A stretch of 53,935 nt of DNA, taken from assembly GCA_024644015.1 (NCBI GenBank), contig JAHELV010000001.1:74916-128850 (forward strand), given 5' to 3'. Of the stretch, positions 16,496-26,987 are shown one piece after another. The notes beneath the pieces are model-generated. The model saw only the letters and a program-made list of their open reading frames with translations, searched no databases and was not told the DNA's origin. Each line of letters starts with the position of its first letter. Positions within the stretch are counted from its first letter, which is position 1. Both the position numbers and the translations under genes were made by a program. Source of the stretch: Nitriliruptorales bacterium. GTDB taxonomy: Bacteria > Actinomycetota > Nitriliruptoria > Euzebyales > JAHELV01.

Positions 16496-18004
16496 ATGAG
16501 CAGGCAGATCGCCATTGCCCTTACGGCACTCGCCGTCCTGATCGGCGCGACTCTTGCCGCCGACCGGGTGGTCGCGTCGCCCTCGGCACCGTCGGCGACG
16601 TTCACCGAGCAGGTCGACGTCAGCAGCGGGACCTGGTACTGCGTGCCGCTCGCCCGTGACGGCGAGACCGCGACGCTGACGATCGCCGCCGTCGGGGACG
16701 ACGGGTCGCGGGTCTCGATCCAGAACTTCCGCGACGGTGAGGCCACGTTCGAGGACGCCCGCCGTGAGTTGGCGCGCAACGAGACGGCCGAGCTGCAGAT
16801 CGACGGCGGTGACGCGCCGCCCGCGGTCGTCATCCGCTGGCGTGGCGGACCGGTGGTGGCATCGTGGACGGTCGATGCCGACGATTCACAGCGCCTCGGC
16901 GCGTCATGCTCGCCGAGACCGGCGCCCCGCTGGCTGATGAGCGGAGCGGTGACCACCGTCGGTTCGAGTTCGCGTATCTTCCTGTTCAACCCGTTCGAGA
17001 CCGATGCGGTGGTCCGGGTGGCCTTTGCAACACCGGAGGGCAGGGTCAACCTCGTGTCGAGCGAGAACGTATCCGTGCCGGCGCGGCAGGTGGTTGCCGT
17101 GGGCATCAACGAGCTCCAGCCCGAACAGCCGGATCTGGGGGTCATCGTCGAGGTCGAGGCGGGCCGCGTGATCGCGACGGGCCTGCAACGGTTCGGGCAG
17201 CCCGATCTGCCGGAGATCCAGCTGGAGGGCGCCGAGCTGCCAACCGATCCGACAGCGCCGGAGGGTCGCACGATGCTGCACGCGGTGGCCGCCGATGCGA
17301 CCTCATCGGGATTCGCGTACGCCGCCTCCGGCGAGCGGACCGCATCGTGGATCACCGTGCTCAACCCCAACCGACGGCCAGCACAGCTGTCCGTGACCGC
17401 CAGCGATCAGATCGAGGGCGGCGTGGTGACGCAGGAGCTCACCGTCGGCCCCGAGAGCGTCGCCCGGATCGATCTCGACGGCGTGTCATCGAAGCCTGAC
17501 TTCGGTGTGGTCCTGCGCTCCACGAACGACGTGACCTTCGTGGCCCAGCGGTTCACGGCGCTGACCGGCGGCGACCGTTTCGTCAGCTCGTCGCCCGGCG
17601 TCGGCAGGATCGATCCGATCAGTGCACAGGCCGCTGCCGCGGACGGCACAGCGCCCGAGTTGGCGCTCTTCAACCCGGGTGACGCCGTGGCGACCGCGTT
17701 GATCACGGTCGGCGGCGCCGCGCCGGACGGCTGGTCCGATCTCGAGCTCGGGCCCGGCGAGATGCGGCTGCTGCCCTTCGCCGAGGCCGGTATCGACGGC
17801 GGCGCGCCGATCACGGTGGCCGCGGATCAGCCGCTCTACGGTGCCTTGCGCCTGTCTGCCGCCGACAGCCGGGCCAGCAGCCTGCTGACGCTGCCGCTGC
17901 TGCCGGCGAGCGCGTGGTCGGGCTCGTTGGAAGCGCTGACTCCGGAACGGGATCGTACGCTGGAGACTCGTCCCGTCGACTTCCCCGTGGGGCAGGAGGG
18001 CTGA
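16496..18004 (+). CDS. DUF5719-family exported protein
   Basis: A 502-residue protein with an N-terminal hydrophobic segment (IALTALAVLIGATLAA) acting as signal peptide or anchor. The rest is beta-rich, with repeated motifs of the type FLFNPFETDAVVRV, VLNPNRRPAQLSV and ALFNPGDAVATALITV, which look like successive Ig-like or beta-sandwich modules. Arrangement and context match DUF5719 proteins found beside whiB in Actinobacteria. Function unknown. It starts 11 bases after the large glycosyltransferase, so the two are probably co-transcribed and may work together at the cell surface. ATG 16496 lies directly before the hydrophobic segment. Confidence 0.75.
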   Translation: MSRQIAIALTALAVLIGATLAADRVVASPSAPSATFTEQVDVSSGTWYCVPLARDGETATLTIAAVGDDGSRVSIQNFRDGEATFEDARRELARNETAELQIDGGDAPPAVVIRWRGGPVVASWTVDADDSQRLGASCSPRPAPRWLMSGAVTTVGSSSRIFLFNPFETDAVVRVAFATPEGRVNLVSSENVSVPARQVVAVGINELQPEQPDLGVIVEVEAGRVIATGLQRFGQPDLPEIQLEGAELPTDPTAPEGRTMLHAVAADATSSGFAYAASGERTASWITVLNPNRRPAQLSVTASDQIEGGVVTQELTVGPESVARIDLDGVSSKPDFGVVLRSTNDVTFVAQRFTALTGGDRFVSSSPGVGRIDPISAQAAAADGTAPELALFNPGDAVATALITVGGAAPDGWSDLELGPGEMRLLPFAEAGIDGGAPITVAADQPLYGALRLSAADSRASSLLTLPLLPASAWSGSLEALTPERDRTLETRPVDFPVGQEG

Positions 18005-18028
18005 CGTGTCGGTGACAGTTCGCCAGGA

Positions 18029-18044
18029 ACGACCGTTGGGTCGT
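18029..18044 (+). terminator. Small hairpin between DUF5719 and DUF3499 genes
   Basis: ACGACC and GGTCGT arms flank a four-base loop. There is no T-run afterwards, so at most it is a weak terminator or processing hairpin. Confidence 0.25.
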
Positions 18045-18060
18045 CTACGGTTGGCGCGCG

Positions 18061-18639
18061 ATGAGTGATCTCGTTCGGTGGTGCCAGCGGGCCGGTTGCG
18101 TGCAGCCGGCGTCGGTGACGTTGTCATTCCGCTACGACGCGCGGCAGGCGTCGTTGGTCGACCTGTTGCCCGAGAAGCATCCCGCCCTGTACGACATCTG
18201 TGGGGCGCACGCCGATCTGCTGATCGTGCCGCGCGGATGGGAACGGCTGGATCGGCGCACGCCGGCTCCGCTGCCGGAGGAGGTTGCCGACGTCGATGGG
18301 CCGGCCGCAGGCGACGATCCACGAACGGACCGCTACGCCGCACTGACCGCTGAGCTGCCCCGGCTGGCTGAGGCGTGCGGGCTCACCGTGCCCGAAGGTG
18401 GCCCGGTCGCGTCGCGGGTCGCTGCGCACGCCGGCGGACTGCCGCGGGCCGGTGATCGCGCGGTACCGGAGCGCGCCTCGTCGGCAGGCGGTCCGGCCGC
18501 CCGGGGGCGAGCGCACCTGTTCGAGCCGGTGACCGAGGCACTGCTGCCCGACGACGTCCTCGAGGGGCAGCTGCAGATGCCCATCGAATCCGAGCCTCAC
18601 GGCGTCGTGGTTGCCCTGACCCGCACACGCAACAGCTGA
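18061..18639 (+). CDS. DUF3499-family protein
   Basis: A 192-residue protein whose first 70 residues match the DUF3499 pattern: RWCQRAGCVQPASVTLSFRYDA, then YDICGAHADLL and a PRGWE segment. The Cys-x4-Cys and Cys-x2-His pairs suggest a small zinc site. The remaining 120 residues are low-complexity and rich in Ala, Pro and Gly, probably disordered. Family function is unknown. It lies between whiB and phosphomannomutase in Actinobacteria, including Mycobacterium, and that order is kept here with a 14-base gap to the mutase gene. Confidence 0.82.
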   Translation: MSDLVRWCQRAGCVQPASVTLSFRYDARQASLVDLLPEKHPALYDICGAHADLLIVPRGWERLDRRTPAPLPEEVADVDGPAAGDDPRTDRYAALTAELPRLAEACGLTVPEGGPVASRVAAHAGGLPRAGDRAVPERASSAGGPAARGRAHLFEPVTEALLPDDVLEGQLQMPIESEPHGVVVALTRTRNS

Positions 18640-18653
18640 GCGGCAGGCCGATC

Positions 18654-20012
18654 ATGGTGCAGTCACAATCACTGACGTCGCTGGAGCGCATCGTCAAGGC
18701 GTACGACATCCGCGGCCTCGTGCCCGACGAGCTCGACGCTGACGTCGCGTATCTCATCGGTCGGGCGGCGGCGCTCGAGTTCGGCGCCCCCAACATGCTG
18801 GTCGCAAGGGACATGCGCGCCAGCTCCGACGATCTGGCCGACGCGGTCATGCGCGGTGCGCGGGCCGAGGGGGTCACCACCATCGACCTCGGCCTCGCGT
18901 CGACCGACCTTCTGTACTACGCATCAGGTCACCTGCGCCACCCCGGGGTGATGATCACCGCCAGCCACAACCCCGCGGGCTACAACGGGTTGAAGCTGTG
19001 CCGCGCGGGCGCGGAACCGGTGTCGTTGGACACGGGACTGGCACGCATCAGAGACTGTGTCGCGGCCGGCGAGTTCGGTGGCGCAACCAGATCGGGTTCG
19101 CACCGGGAGCTCAACCTCGTGCGGTCCTTCGCCGCCCACGTGCGGGGGTTCGTCAACCGCGCCTCGTTGCGGCCGCTCCGGGTCGCGGTGGACGCGGGCA
19201 ACGGGATGGCCGGATTCGTCGTGCCGCCGGTGTTCGACGGCCTGCCGTTCGAGCTGGTGCCGCTGTACTTCGAGCTGGACGGAACCTTCCCGAACCATCC
19301 GGCCAGCCCGATCGAGCCCGAGAACCTGCGTGACCTGCAGGCTCTGGTCCGCGCGGAGTCGTGCGACATCGGAATGGCCTTCGACGGCGATGCCGACCGC
19401 ATGTTCTGTGTGGATGGGAACGGCGACGCGGTCTCGCCCTCGCTGATCACCGCCATCATCGCCCAGCGCCTGCTGGAGCGTGACCCCGGCGCGCCGGTCC
19501 TGTACAACCTGATCTGCTCGCGCATCGTGCCCGAGACGATCGTACGTGCCGGTGGCGTGCCGATCCGCACCCGGGTCGGGCACTCGTTCATCAAGTCGGT
19601 CATGGCAGAGACAGACGCCGTGTTCGGCGGTGAGCACTCGGGCCACTACTACTTCCGTGACAACTTCCGTGCCGATTCCGGATTGATCGCCGCGCTGGTG
19701 CTCCTCGAAGCACTCAGCGTCCACGGTGGCAGCCTCGCCGACATGGTCGCGCCCTATGACGTCTACGTCCAGTCGGGCGAGATCAACAGCGAGGTCGCCG
19801 ACCCCGCGGCGGCAGTCGACGCGGTGGCCAAGGCCTTCGCCGGGCGTGGCGAAGCGGACTACGCTGACGGTCTGACAATTGTGGCGGAAGCGTGGTGGTT
19901 CAACCTGCGTCCCTCGAACACCGAGCCGATGCTGCGGTTGAACGTCGAAGCTGGCGACGAGACCACGATGAAGTCCGTCCGCGACGACGTGCTCGCGCTC
20001 GTCCGGTCGTAG
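18654..20012 (+). CDS. manB: Phosphomannomutase/phosphoglucomutase
   Basis: Interconverts hexose 6- and 1-phosphates. Mannose 1-phosphate feeds GDP-mannose for wall glycans and phosphatidylinositol mannosides. The 452-residue alpha-D-phosphohexomutase has all four landmarks: the phosphoserine loop TASHNP with Ser104, the metal loop DGDADRMF, the sugar-specificity loop GGEHSGH and the phosphate-binding RPSNTEPMLRL near the C terminus. The GEHSGH loop is the type found in dual phosphomannomutase/phosphoglucomutases. ATG at 18654. Neighbours (DUF3499 before, Trm112-like and a SIS isomerase after) form a mannose-phosphate block. Confidence 0.92.
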   Translation: MVQSQSLTSLERIVKAYDIRGLVPDELDADVAYLIGRAAALEFGAPNMLVARDMRASSDDLADAVMRGARAEGVTTIDLGLASTDLLYYASGHLRHPGVMITASHNPAGYNGLKLCRAGAEPVSLDTGLARIRDCVAAGEFGGATRSGSHRELNLVRSFAAHVRGFVNRASLRPLRVAVDAGNGMAGFVVPPVFDGLPFELVPLYFELDGTFPNHPASPIEPENLRDLQALVRAESCDIGMAFDGDADRMFCVDGNGDAVSPSLITAIIAQRLLERDPGAPVLYNLICSRIVPETIVRAGGVPIRTRVGHSFIKSVMAETDAVFGGEHSGHYYFRDNFRADSGLIAALVLLEALSVHGGSLADMVAPYDVYVQSGEINSEVADPAAAVDAVAKAFAGRGEADYADGLTIVAEAWWFNLRPSNTEPMLRLNVEAGDETTMKSVRDDVLALVRS

Positions 20013-20046
20013 CCCGGTCGCTCGCCGGCATCCGCGGGCATCGCAC

Positions 20047-20060
20047 AGGAGGAAAGCACC
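20047..20060 (+). promoter_or_regulatory. Strong ribosome binding site that fixes a TTG start
   Basis: A perfect AGGAGG (20047-20052) lies eight bases ahead of TTG 20061. No ATG or GTG in the frame is better placed, so the small gene starts with TTG. Confidence 0.7.
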
Positions 20061-20249
20061 TTGGCCGTAGACCAGTCGCTGATCGACCTGCTGATATGTC
20101 CGGCATGCCACGGTGAGATCGTGTACAAGGACCGCCGCAAGGTGATCATCTGCACGCAATGTGAGTTGCAGTACCCTGTCCGCGAGAACATCCCGGTGAT
20201 GCTGGTCGAAGAAGCGACGCCGCCGAAGAAGTCAAGCCGGAACGCCTGA
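20061..20249 (+). CDS. Trm112-like zinc-ribbon protein
   Basis: A 62-residue protein of the Trm112p/UPF0434 family. Two knuckles, C13-x2-C16 and C31-x2-C34, form a zinc ribbon (LLICPACHGEI and IICTQCELQYPV), followed by the family ending VRENIPVMLVEEA. Trm112 proteins activate methyltransferases in eukaryotes. The bacterial role is not settled. TTG start, chosen from the AGGAGG site ahead of it. It ends two bases before the isomerase gene and sits in the manB operon, as in other Actinobacteria. Confidence 0.88.
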   Translation: MAVDQSLIDLLICPACHGEIVYKDRRKVIICTQCELQYPVRENIPVMLVEEATPPKKSSRNA

Positions 20250-20251
20250 CG

Positions 20252-21313
20252 ATGAGCGAACCTGTGAAGACGGACCTCGACGGCGGTGTCGACCTCGACG
20301 AGACGAGCCACTACAGCCGGGTCGACCTCAGCGACGCGCTCGCCGATGTCGAGGGCGCGGCCTGGCAGTGGGACGACGCACGACGCATCGCGCTCGACCT
20401 CGATCTGACGCTCGCCGAGCAGGTGTGCATCGTCGGCATGGGCGGTTCGGGAATCGCCGGCCACATCCTGGGCGCGTTGGTCGCGGAGCGGCTCGACGTG
20501 CCGCTCGTCGTGCATCAGGGGTACGGCCTGCCCGGCTTCGTGGGCCCGTCCACACAGGTCATCGCCCTGTCCCACTCGGGCAACACCGAAGAGACATTGG
20601 ATGCCGTGGCGCAGGCCGAGGCACGCGGCGCGCGGATCGCAGCCGTGACCACCGGCGGCCGCCTGGGTGCGCTCGCCGAGCGCAACGGCTGGCCGGTCGC
20701 CGTCGTGCCGGCCACCGCTCCACCGAGGCACAGCCTCGGGTGGCTGCTGGTGCCGCTGCTCGACGTGTTCGGTCTCGGCGGGCAGCTCGACGACGCCGTC
20801 GCGGCGCAGCGTCGCGCGGTCGCCGCCTGCGGACGGCACATCCCGCGGCGGGACAACCCGGCCAAGCGGCTGGCCGAGCAGCTGGCCCAGGTCGACTTGG
20901 CCGTCGTGTGGGGCACACAGGGCCTGGGTGCGGTCGCGGCACGTCGGCTCGCCGCACAGCTCAACGAGAACGCCAAGCTGCCGGCCTACGCGGCTGCGCT
21001 GCCCGAGGCCGACCACAACGCGATCGTCGGCCACTGGCTCGATCAGCGTGCGCCACGCAGCGCCCTTGTGGTGGTGCGCGACGCTGCGGGGGAGCACGAG
21101 CGGGTCGCGAAGCGGGTCACTCCATCCCTGGACGTCGTGGATCGCCACTTCGCATGGACCACCGAGCTCGCCTCGACCGGCGAGGCCCCGCTGGCGCGTG
21201 TCGCGGAGCTACTGGTGCACGTCGACCTGATCAGCGTCTACACCGCGCTCGCGCGTGGCGAAGATCCAACGCCGATCGAAGCGATCGACCGGCTCAAAGC
21301 GGTGCTGGCCTGA
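20252..21313 (+). CDS. SIS-domain phosphoglucose/phosphomannose isomerase
   Basis: A 353-residue double-SIS protein of the bifunctional phosphoglucose/phosphomannose isomerase type (relative of mycobacterial TobH). Seen: CIVGMGGSGIAGHIL in the first SIS fold, VIALSHSGNTEETL (phosphosugar-binding serine motif), RHSLGWLLVPLL, QLNENAKLPAYAAALPEADHN (the substrate-binding Glu/His region) and a C-terminal EAIDRLKAVL. It would link fructose 6-phosphate and mannose 6-phosphate, supplying the phosphomannomutase two genes upstream. Start ATG is two bases after the Trm112-like stop. Whether it has isomerase activity or a regulatory role, as debated for TobH, cannot be told from sequence. Confidence 0.85.
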   Translation: MSEPVKTDLDGGVDLDETSHYSRVDLSDALADVEGAAWQWDDARRIALDLDLTLAEQVCIVGMGGSGIAGHILGALVAERLDVPLVVHQGYGLPGFVGPSTQVIALSHSGNTEETLDAVAQAEARGARIAAVTTGGRLGALAERNGWPVAVVPATAPPRHSLGWLLVPLLDVFGLGGQLDDAVAAQRRAVAACGRHIPRRDNPAKRLAEQLAQVDLAVVWGTQGLGAVAARRLAAQLNENAKLPAYAAALPEADHNAIVGHWLDQRAPRSALVVVRDAAGEHERVAKRVTPSLDVVDRHFAWTTELASTGEAPLARVAELLVHVDLISVYTALARGEDPTPIEAIDRLKAVLA

Positions 21314-21361
21314 TCGGCCACTCACGCGCCCCTGCGCCGGCTGACGCAACGGCGTAGCCGC

Positions 21362-21667
21362 ATGTCGTTGAACGCGCTCGAAGCGGTGCTGCGCGCACGT
21401 CGCACCGACGCGCCTCCAGGTTCGTACTCGGTGACACTGGTCACCGATCCCGAACGGGCGGCGCGCAAGGTGATGGAGGAGGCCTACGAGGTCTGTGCGG
21501 AGCTGACCCGTCCCACGATCGACCGGCGACGGACGACCGAGGAGGCGGCGGATCTGTTGTTCCATCTGCTGGCCGCACTGGTGTCGGTCGACGTCGCGCT
21601 GGCCGACGTGCTCGCGGAGCTCGAGGCACGCCGCCAGGAGGCACCCGACAGGAGACAGCAGTCATGA
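21362..21667 (+). CDS. hisE: Phosphoribosyl-ATP pyrophosphatase
   Basis: Second step of histidine biosynthesis: hydrolysis of phosphoribosyl-ATP to phosphoribosyl-AMP. The 101-residue all-alpha MazG-like protein has ARKVMEEAYEVCAEL and the EEAADLLFHLLAAL helix, the acidic metal-binding helices of HisE. The usual lysine-rich GEE motif is recognisable but altered (RAARKVMEEA). The end overlaps hisG as ATGA, so the two are translationally coupled. Confidence 0.9.
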   Translation: MSLNALEAVLRARRTDAPPGSYSVTLVTDPERAARKVMEEAYEVCAELTRPTIDRRRTTEEAADLLFHLLAALVSVDVALADVLAELEARRQEAPDRRQQS

Positions 21668-22503
21668 CGCCACCGTGGATCGCCGTGCCGTCGCGCGGCC
21701 GCCTGCGGACCCGCACGCTCGAGCTGCTGGGCGACGCCGGGTATCCGACGTCGATGTTGCACGGCAGCGAGTCGATCGCTCGACTCGACAGCTTGTCGTT
21801 CATCGAGATGCGCTCCCGGGACGCGGCCGCCGCGCTCGCCGCCGGTCAGGTCGACGCCGCGTTCATCGCGACCGATCTGATCGCAGAGCACGATCTGCGC
21901 GATCTGCCGTCGCTGCCGCTGGGCTTTGCGCGCTCCGAACTCGTGCTCGCCAGTCGAGACGACGACGGTCGGATCACCGCCGACGATCTTGCCGGCTGCG
22001 CGGTCGCGACGCACCTGCCACACCTGTCGACCAGCTTCTTCGCCGACCGCGGCATCGACGCGACGGTCGTCGAGCTGGGCGGGTCGCTGGAGGGCGTGTG
22101 CGCCGCCGGCATCGCCGATGCGATCATCGACCTGCGCGAGACGGGGACCAGCCTTGCGCGCAATCGGCTGCGCGTGCTCGAGGTCATCACTGCGTGTGAA
22201 GCGCAGTTCGTCCGCCGCGCGGACACGCCGGTGCTCGACGACATGGCGCTGCGGCTCGGGGCGGCGATGGCCGCGGGCCGGCATCGGTACGTCATGCTGC
22301 ACGTCGAGCGCGAGCAGGTCGACAAGCTGCGGCACCTGTTCCCCGGCCTGGCCGCGCCCACGATCCTGCCGCTCGCCGGTCGAGACGACCTCGTCGCCGT
22401 GCACTTCGTGGTCGGCGCCGACGAGCTGTGGGAGCGGCTCGGTGACCTTCGCTCTCTGGGCGCCACGGGCATCGTCGCGTTGACGCCGCAGGCGATCCTG
22501 TAG
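21664..22503 (+). CDS. hisG: ATP phosphoribosyltransferase, long form
   Basis: First committed step of histidine biosynthesis: PRPP plus ATP to phosphoribosyl-ATP. The 279-residue long form has a bipartite periplasmic-binding-like catalytic part (AVPSRGRLRTRTLELL, then the PRPP loop DAIIDLRETGTSL) and a C-terminal regulatory domain from about residue 205 (RYVMLHVEREQVDKLRHLFPG), the ACT-like histidine feedback domain. No hisZ is needed for the long form. It starts with ATG 21664 inside the hisE stop (ATGA). Confidence 0.93.
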   Translation: MTPPWIAVPSRGRLRTRTLELLGDAGYPTSMLHGSESIARLDSLSFIEMRSRDAAAALAAGQVDAAFIATDLIAEHDLRDLPSLPLGFARSELVLASRDDDGRITADDLAGCAVATHLPHLSTSFFADRGIDATVVELGGSLEGVCAAGIADAIIDLRETGTSLARNRLRVLEVITACEAQFVRRADTPVLDDMALRLGAAMAAGRHRYVMLHVEREQVDKLRHLFPGLAAPTILPLAGRDDLVAVHFVVGADELWERLGDLRSLGATGIVALTPQAIL

Positions 22504-22576
22504 CGGTCGCGCCGGATCCACAGGCCGCCGGCCCGCCGCTGGCGCTCTGCCGCGGTGTCGGCGCACGCTGGACGCG

Positions 22577-23215
22577 ATGGCCGTCCCGCTGCTCGATCTC
22601 GTGCTTCCACAGCTGTGTGCGGCGTGCGGTCACCGGGGCACCGGACTGTGCCGCGACTGCCGCCGCGCCGCCGACGCGCTGCGCCTGCCCGACGGCGAGC
22701 CGGTGCGTATCGGCCCCGCAGTGATGGCCGTCGCGGCCTTCCGGTATGACGGCGTCATCGCCCGCGCGATCCGGACAGTCAAACGACCGGGTCACCACGC
22801 TGCCGCCGGGCACCTTGGGACGCTGCTGTGGACCGAGATCGGCGACGCCATCGGTGGGGCGTCGCGGTGGCCCCGGACGTGGGTGCCGTCGACGCGATCG
22901 CGCCTGCGCCATCGCGGCGCTGACATCCCGCGACTGCTCGCCGGTCCCGGCGCGGTCCGGCTGCTGCGTCGTGTCCGGCAGCGCAACGACCAGACCGAGC
23001 TGACCGCGGGTGAGCGTCGTGCCCTGCCGGTGGGTGACTTCCGATCCGGCTATGCCGTTCCACCGCACGTAGTCCTGGTTGATGACGTGCGGACGACCGG
23101 TTCGACAGCAACGGCCGCTGCCAGCGCGCTGCAGGGCGCCGGCGCGGCGCGCGTCCTGGTGGTGAGCCTTGCCGCTGTCGACCCTCCGCGGGAGTTGCCG
23201 CAGGTTGTATCGTGA
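22577..23215 (+). CDS. comF: ComF-family phosphoribosyltransferase-like protein
   Basis: A 212-residue ComF/GntX-like protein. The N terminus has a four-cysteine zinc knuckle (C14, C17, C25, C28), then a type I PRTase fold ending in the PRPP motif VVLVDDVRTTGSTATAA. ComF takes part in DNA uptake in Bacillus, but the broad family role is unclear. The usual RGFNQA stretch is changed here to LRHRGADIPRLLA, so the middle is divergent. Actinobacteria commonly have comF close to hpf and secA. No hpf is seen here. Confidence 0.85.
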   Translation: MAVPLLDLVLPQLCAACGHRGTGLCRDCRRAADALRLPDGEPVRIGPAVMAVAAFRYDGVIARAIRTVKRPGHHAAAGHLGTLLWTEIGDAIGGASRWPRTWVPSTRSRLRHRGADIPRLLAGPGAVRLLRRVRQRNDQTELTAGERRALPVGDFRSGYAVPPHVVLVDDVRTTGSTATAAASALQGAGAARVLVVSLAAVDPPRELPQVVS

Positions 23216-23216
23216 T

Positions 23217-23241
23217 GATCTGTACTATGAGTACACAGATC
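23217..23241. promoter_or_regulatory. Long inverted repeat just after comF
   Basis: Arms GATCTGT and ACAGATC pair perfectly, with ACT/AGT as an inner stem and a two-base bulge, two bases after the comF stop. There is no T-run after it, so an operator or a weak terminator are both possible. Confidence 0.4.
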
Positions 23242-23262
23242 AGCGATATGGCCGCGAGCTTG

Positions 23263-23275
23263 CTACTCTTGGTAG
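23263..23275 (+). promoter_or_regulatory. Candidate regulator site, 13-mer shared with 12820-12832
   Basis: CTACTCTTGGTAG lies 31 bases upstream of the predicted -35 box of the response-regulator gene. The same 13-mer occurs inverted upstream of whiB. TACTCTT resembles a NarL-type heptamer (TACYYMT) at six of seven bases. Confidence 0.4.
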
Positions 23276-23306
23276 TTGTTCAGTCAGAGTTGTATGACTG
23301 GTCCAG

Positions 23307-23335
23307 TTGTGCCAGCGGGCGTGTGGCAGTCTAGT
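23307..23335 (+). promoter_or_regulatory. Predicted response-regulator promoter
   Basis: TTGTGC (23307-23312) and TCTAGT (23330-23335) are 17 bases apart, about 47 bases ahead of the ATG. Both boxes are imperfect. Confidence 0.35.
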
Positions 23336-23381
23336 CAATGTGTGCACCGTTCGATGGTCGTAACCAAGGTGGGTTGACCGC

Positions 23382-24062
23382 ATGTCCGAGGCGGATACCG
23401 GCGACAACATCAGAGTGCTCGTCGCCGACGATCACGCGGTGTTTCGTCGGGGGCTCGAGATGGTGCTCGCCAGCGAGGGCGACATCACCGTCATCGCCGA
23501 GGCGGACAACGGCCGGGAGGCCGTCGATCTCGCGGTCGAGTTGTCCCCTGACCTGATCCTGATGGACGTCCGCATGCCACAGGTGTCGGGCATCGAGGCG
23601 ACGCGCGCGATCAAGGAGCAGCTGCCGGACGCCAAGATCGTGATGTTGACGATCAGCGACGAGGAGGACGACCTCTACGAGGCGATCAAGGCCGGCGCAA
23701 ACGGCTATCTGCTCAAGGAGATCTCGATCGACGAGGTCGCCGACGCCGTCCGCAGCGTGCACGCGGGCCAGTCGATGCTCTCGCCGCCGATGGCGACCAA
23801 GCTGCTGGCCGAGTTCGCCGCGATGGCACGCAAGGGCAAGGCGGAGCAGGAGCGGTCGACGCCGCGGCTGACCAACCGCGAGATGGAGGTCCTGACCTAC
23901 GTCGCCAAGGGCATGAACAACCGCGACATCGCCCGCGAGCTGTTCATCTCGGAGAACACCGTCAAGAACCACGTCCGCAACATCCTCGAGAAGCTGCATC
24001 TGCACTCGCGCATGGAGGCGGTCGTCTACGCCGTCCGGGAGAAGCTGCTCGAAATCACCTGA
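23382..24062 (+). CDS. NarL/LuxR-type response regulator, orphan
   Basis: A 226-residue two-domain regulator. Receiver domain (about 9-128): acidic pair Asp16-Asp17, phosphoacceptor Asp62 in LILMDVRMP, Thr in MLTISD and Lys in LLKE. Output domain (about 160-222): LTNREMEVLTYVAKGMNNRDIA followed by the recognition helix SENTVKNHVRNILEKL, a LuxR/GerE HTH. No histidine kinase gene is near, so its partner is encoded elsewhere or it responds to small phosphodonors. It lies between comF and secA. I recall similar orphan regulators near secA in other Actinobacteria, but could not check. A conserved 13-base site lies upstream. Confidence 0.9.
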   Translation: MSEADTGDNIRVLVADDHAVFRRGLEMVLASEGDITVIAEADNGREAVDLAVELSPDLILMDVRMPQVSGIEATRAIKEQLPDAKIVMLTISDEEDDLYEAIKAGANGYLLKEISIDEVADAVRSVHAGQSMLSPPMATKLLAEFAAMARKGKAEQERSTPRLTNREMEVLTYVAKGMNNRDIARELFISENTVKNHVRNILEKLHLHSRMEAVVYAVREKLLEIT

Positions 24063-24156
24063 GCGATCGCGGCTGGCGCCGCCGGCGGGCCACACGGGCC
24101 GCGTCGTGCACCTCCGGACCTACACTGGGGTCTTCCGCTGCGAAGGCTGACACGCG

Positions 24157-26970
<2,814 letters not shown>

Positions 26971-26987
26971 CCGGGCGCCACCCTACG

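Noticed and set aside
23217-23241. Palindrome as a standard intrinsic terminator of comF
   Set aside because: No run of T follows the stem, so it is listed as a possible operator instead.
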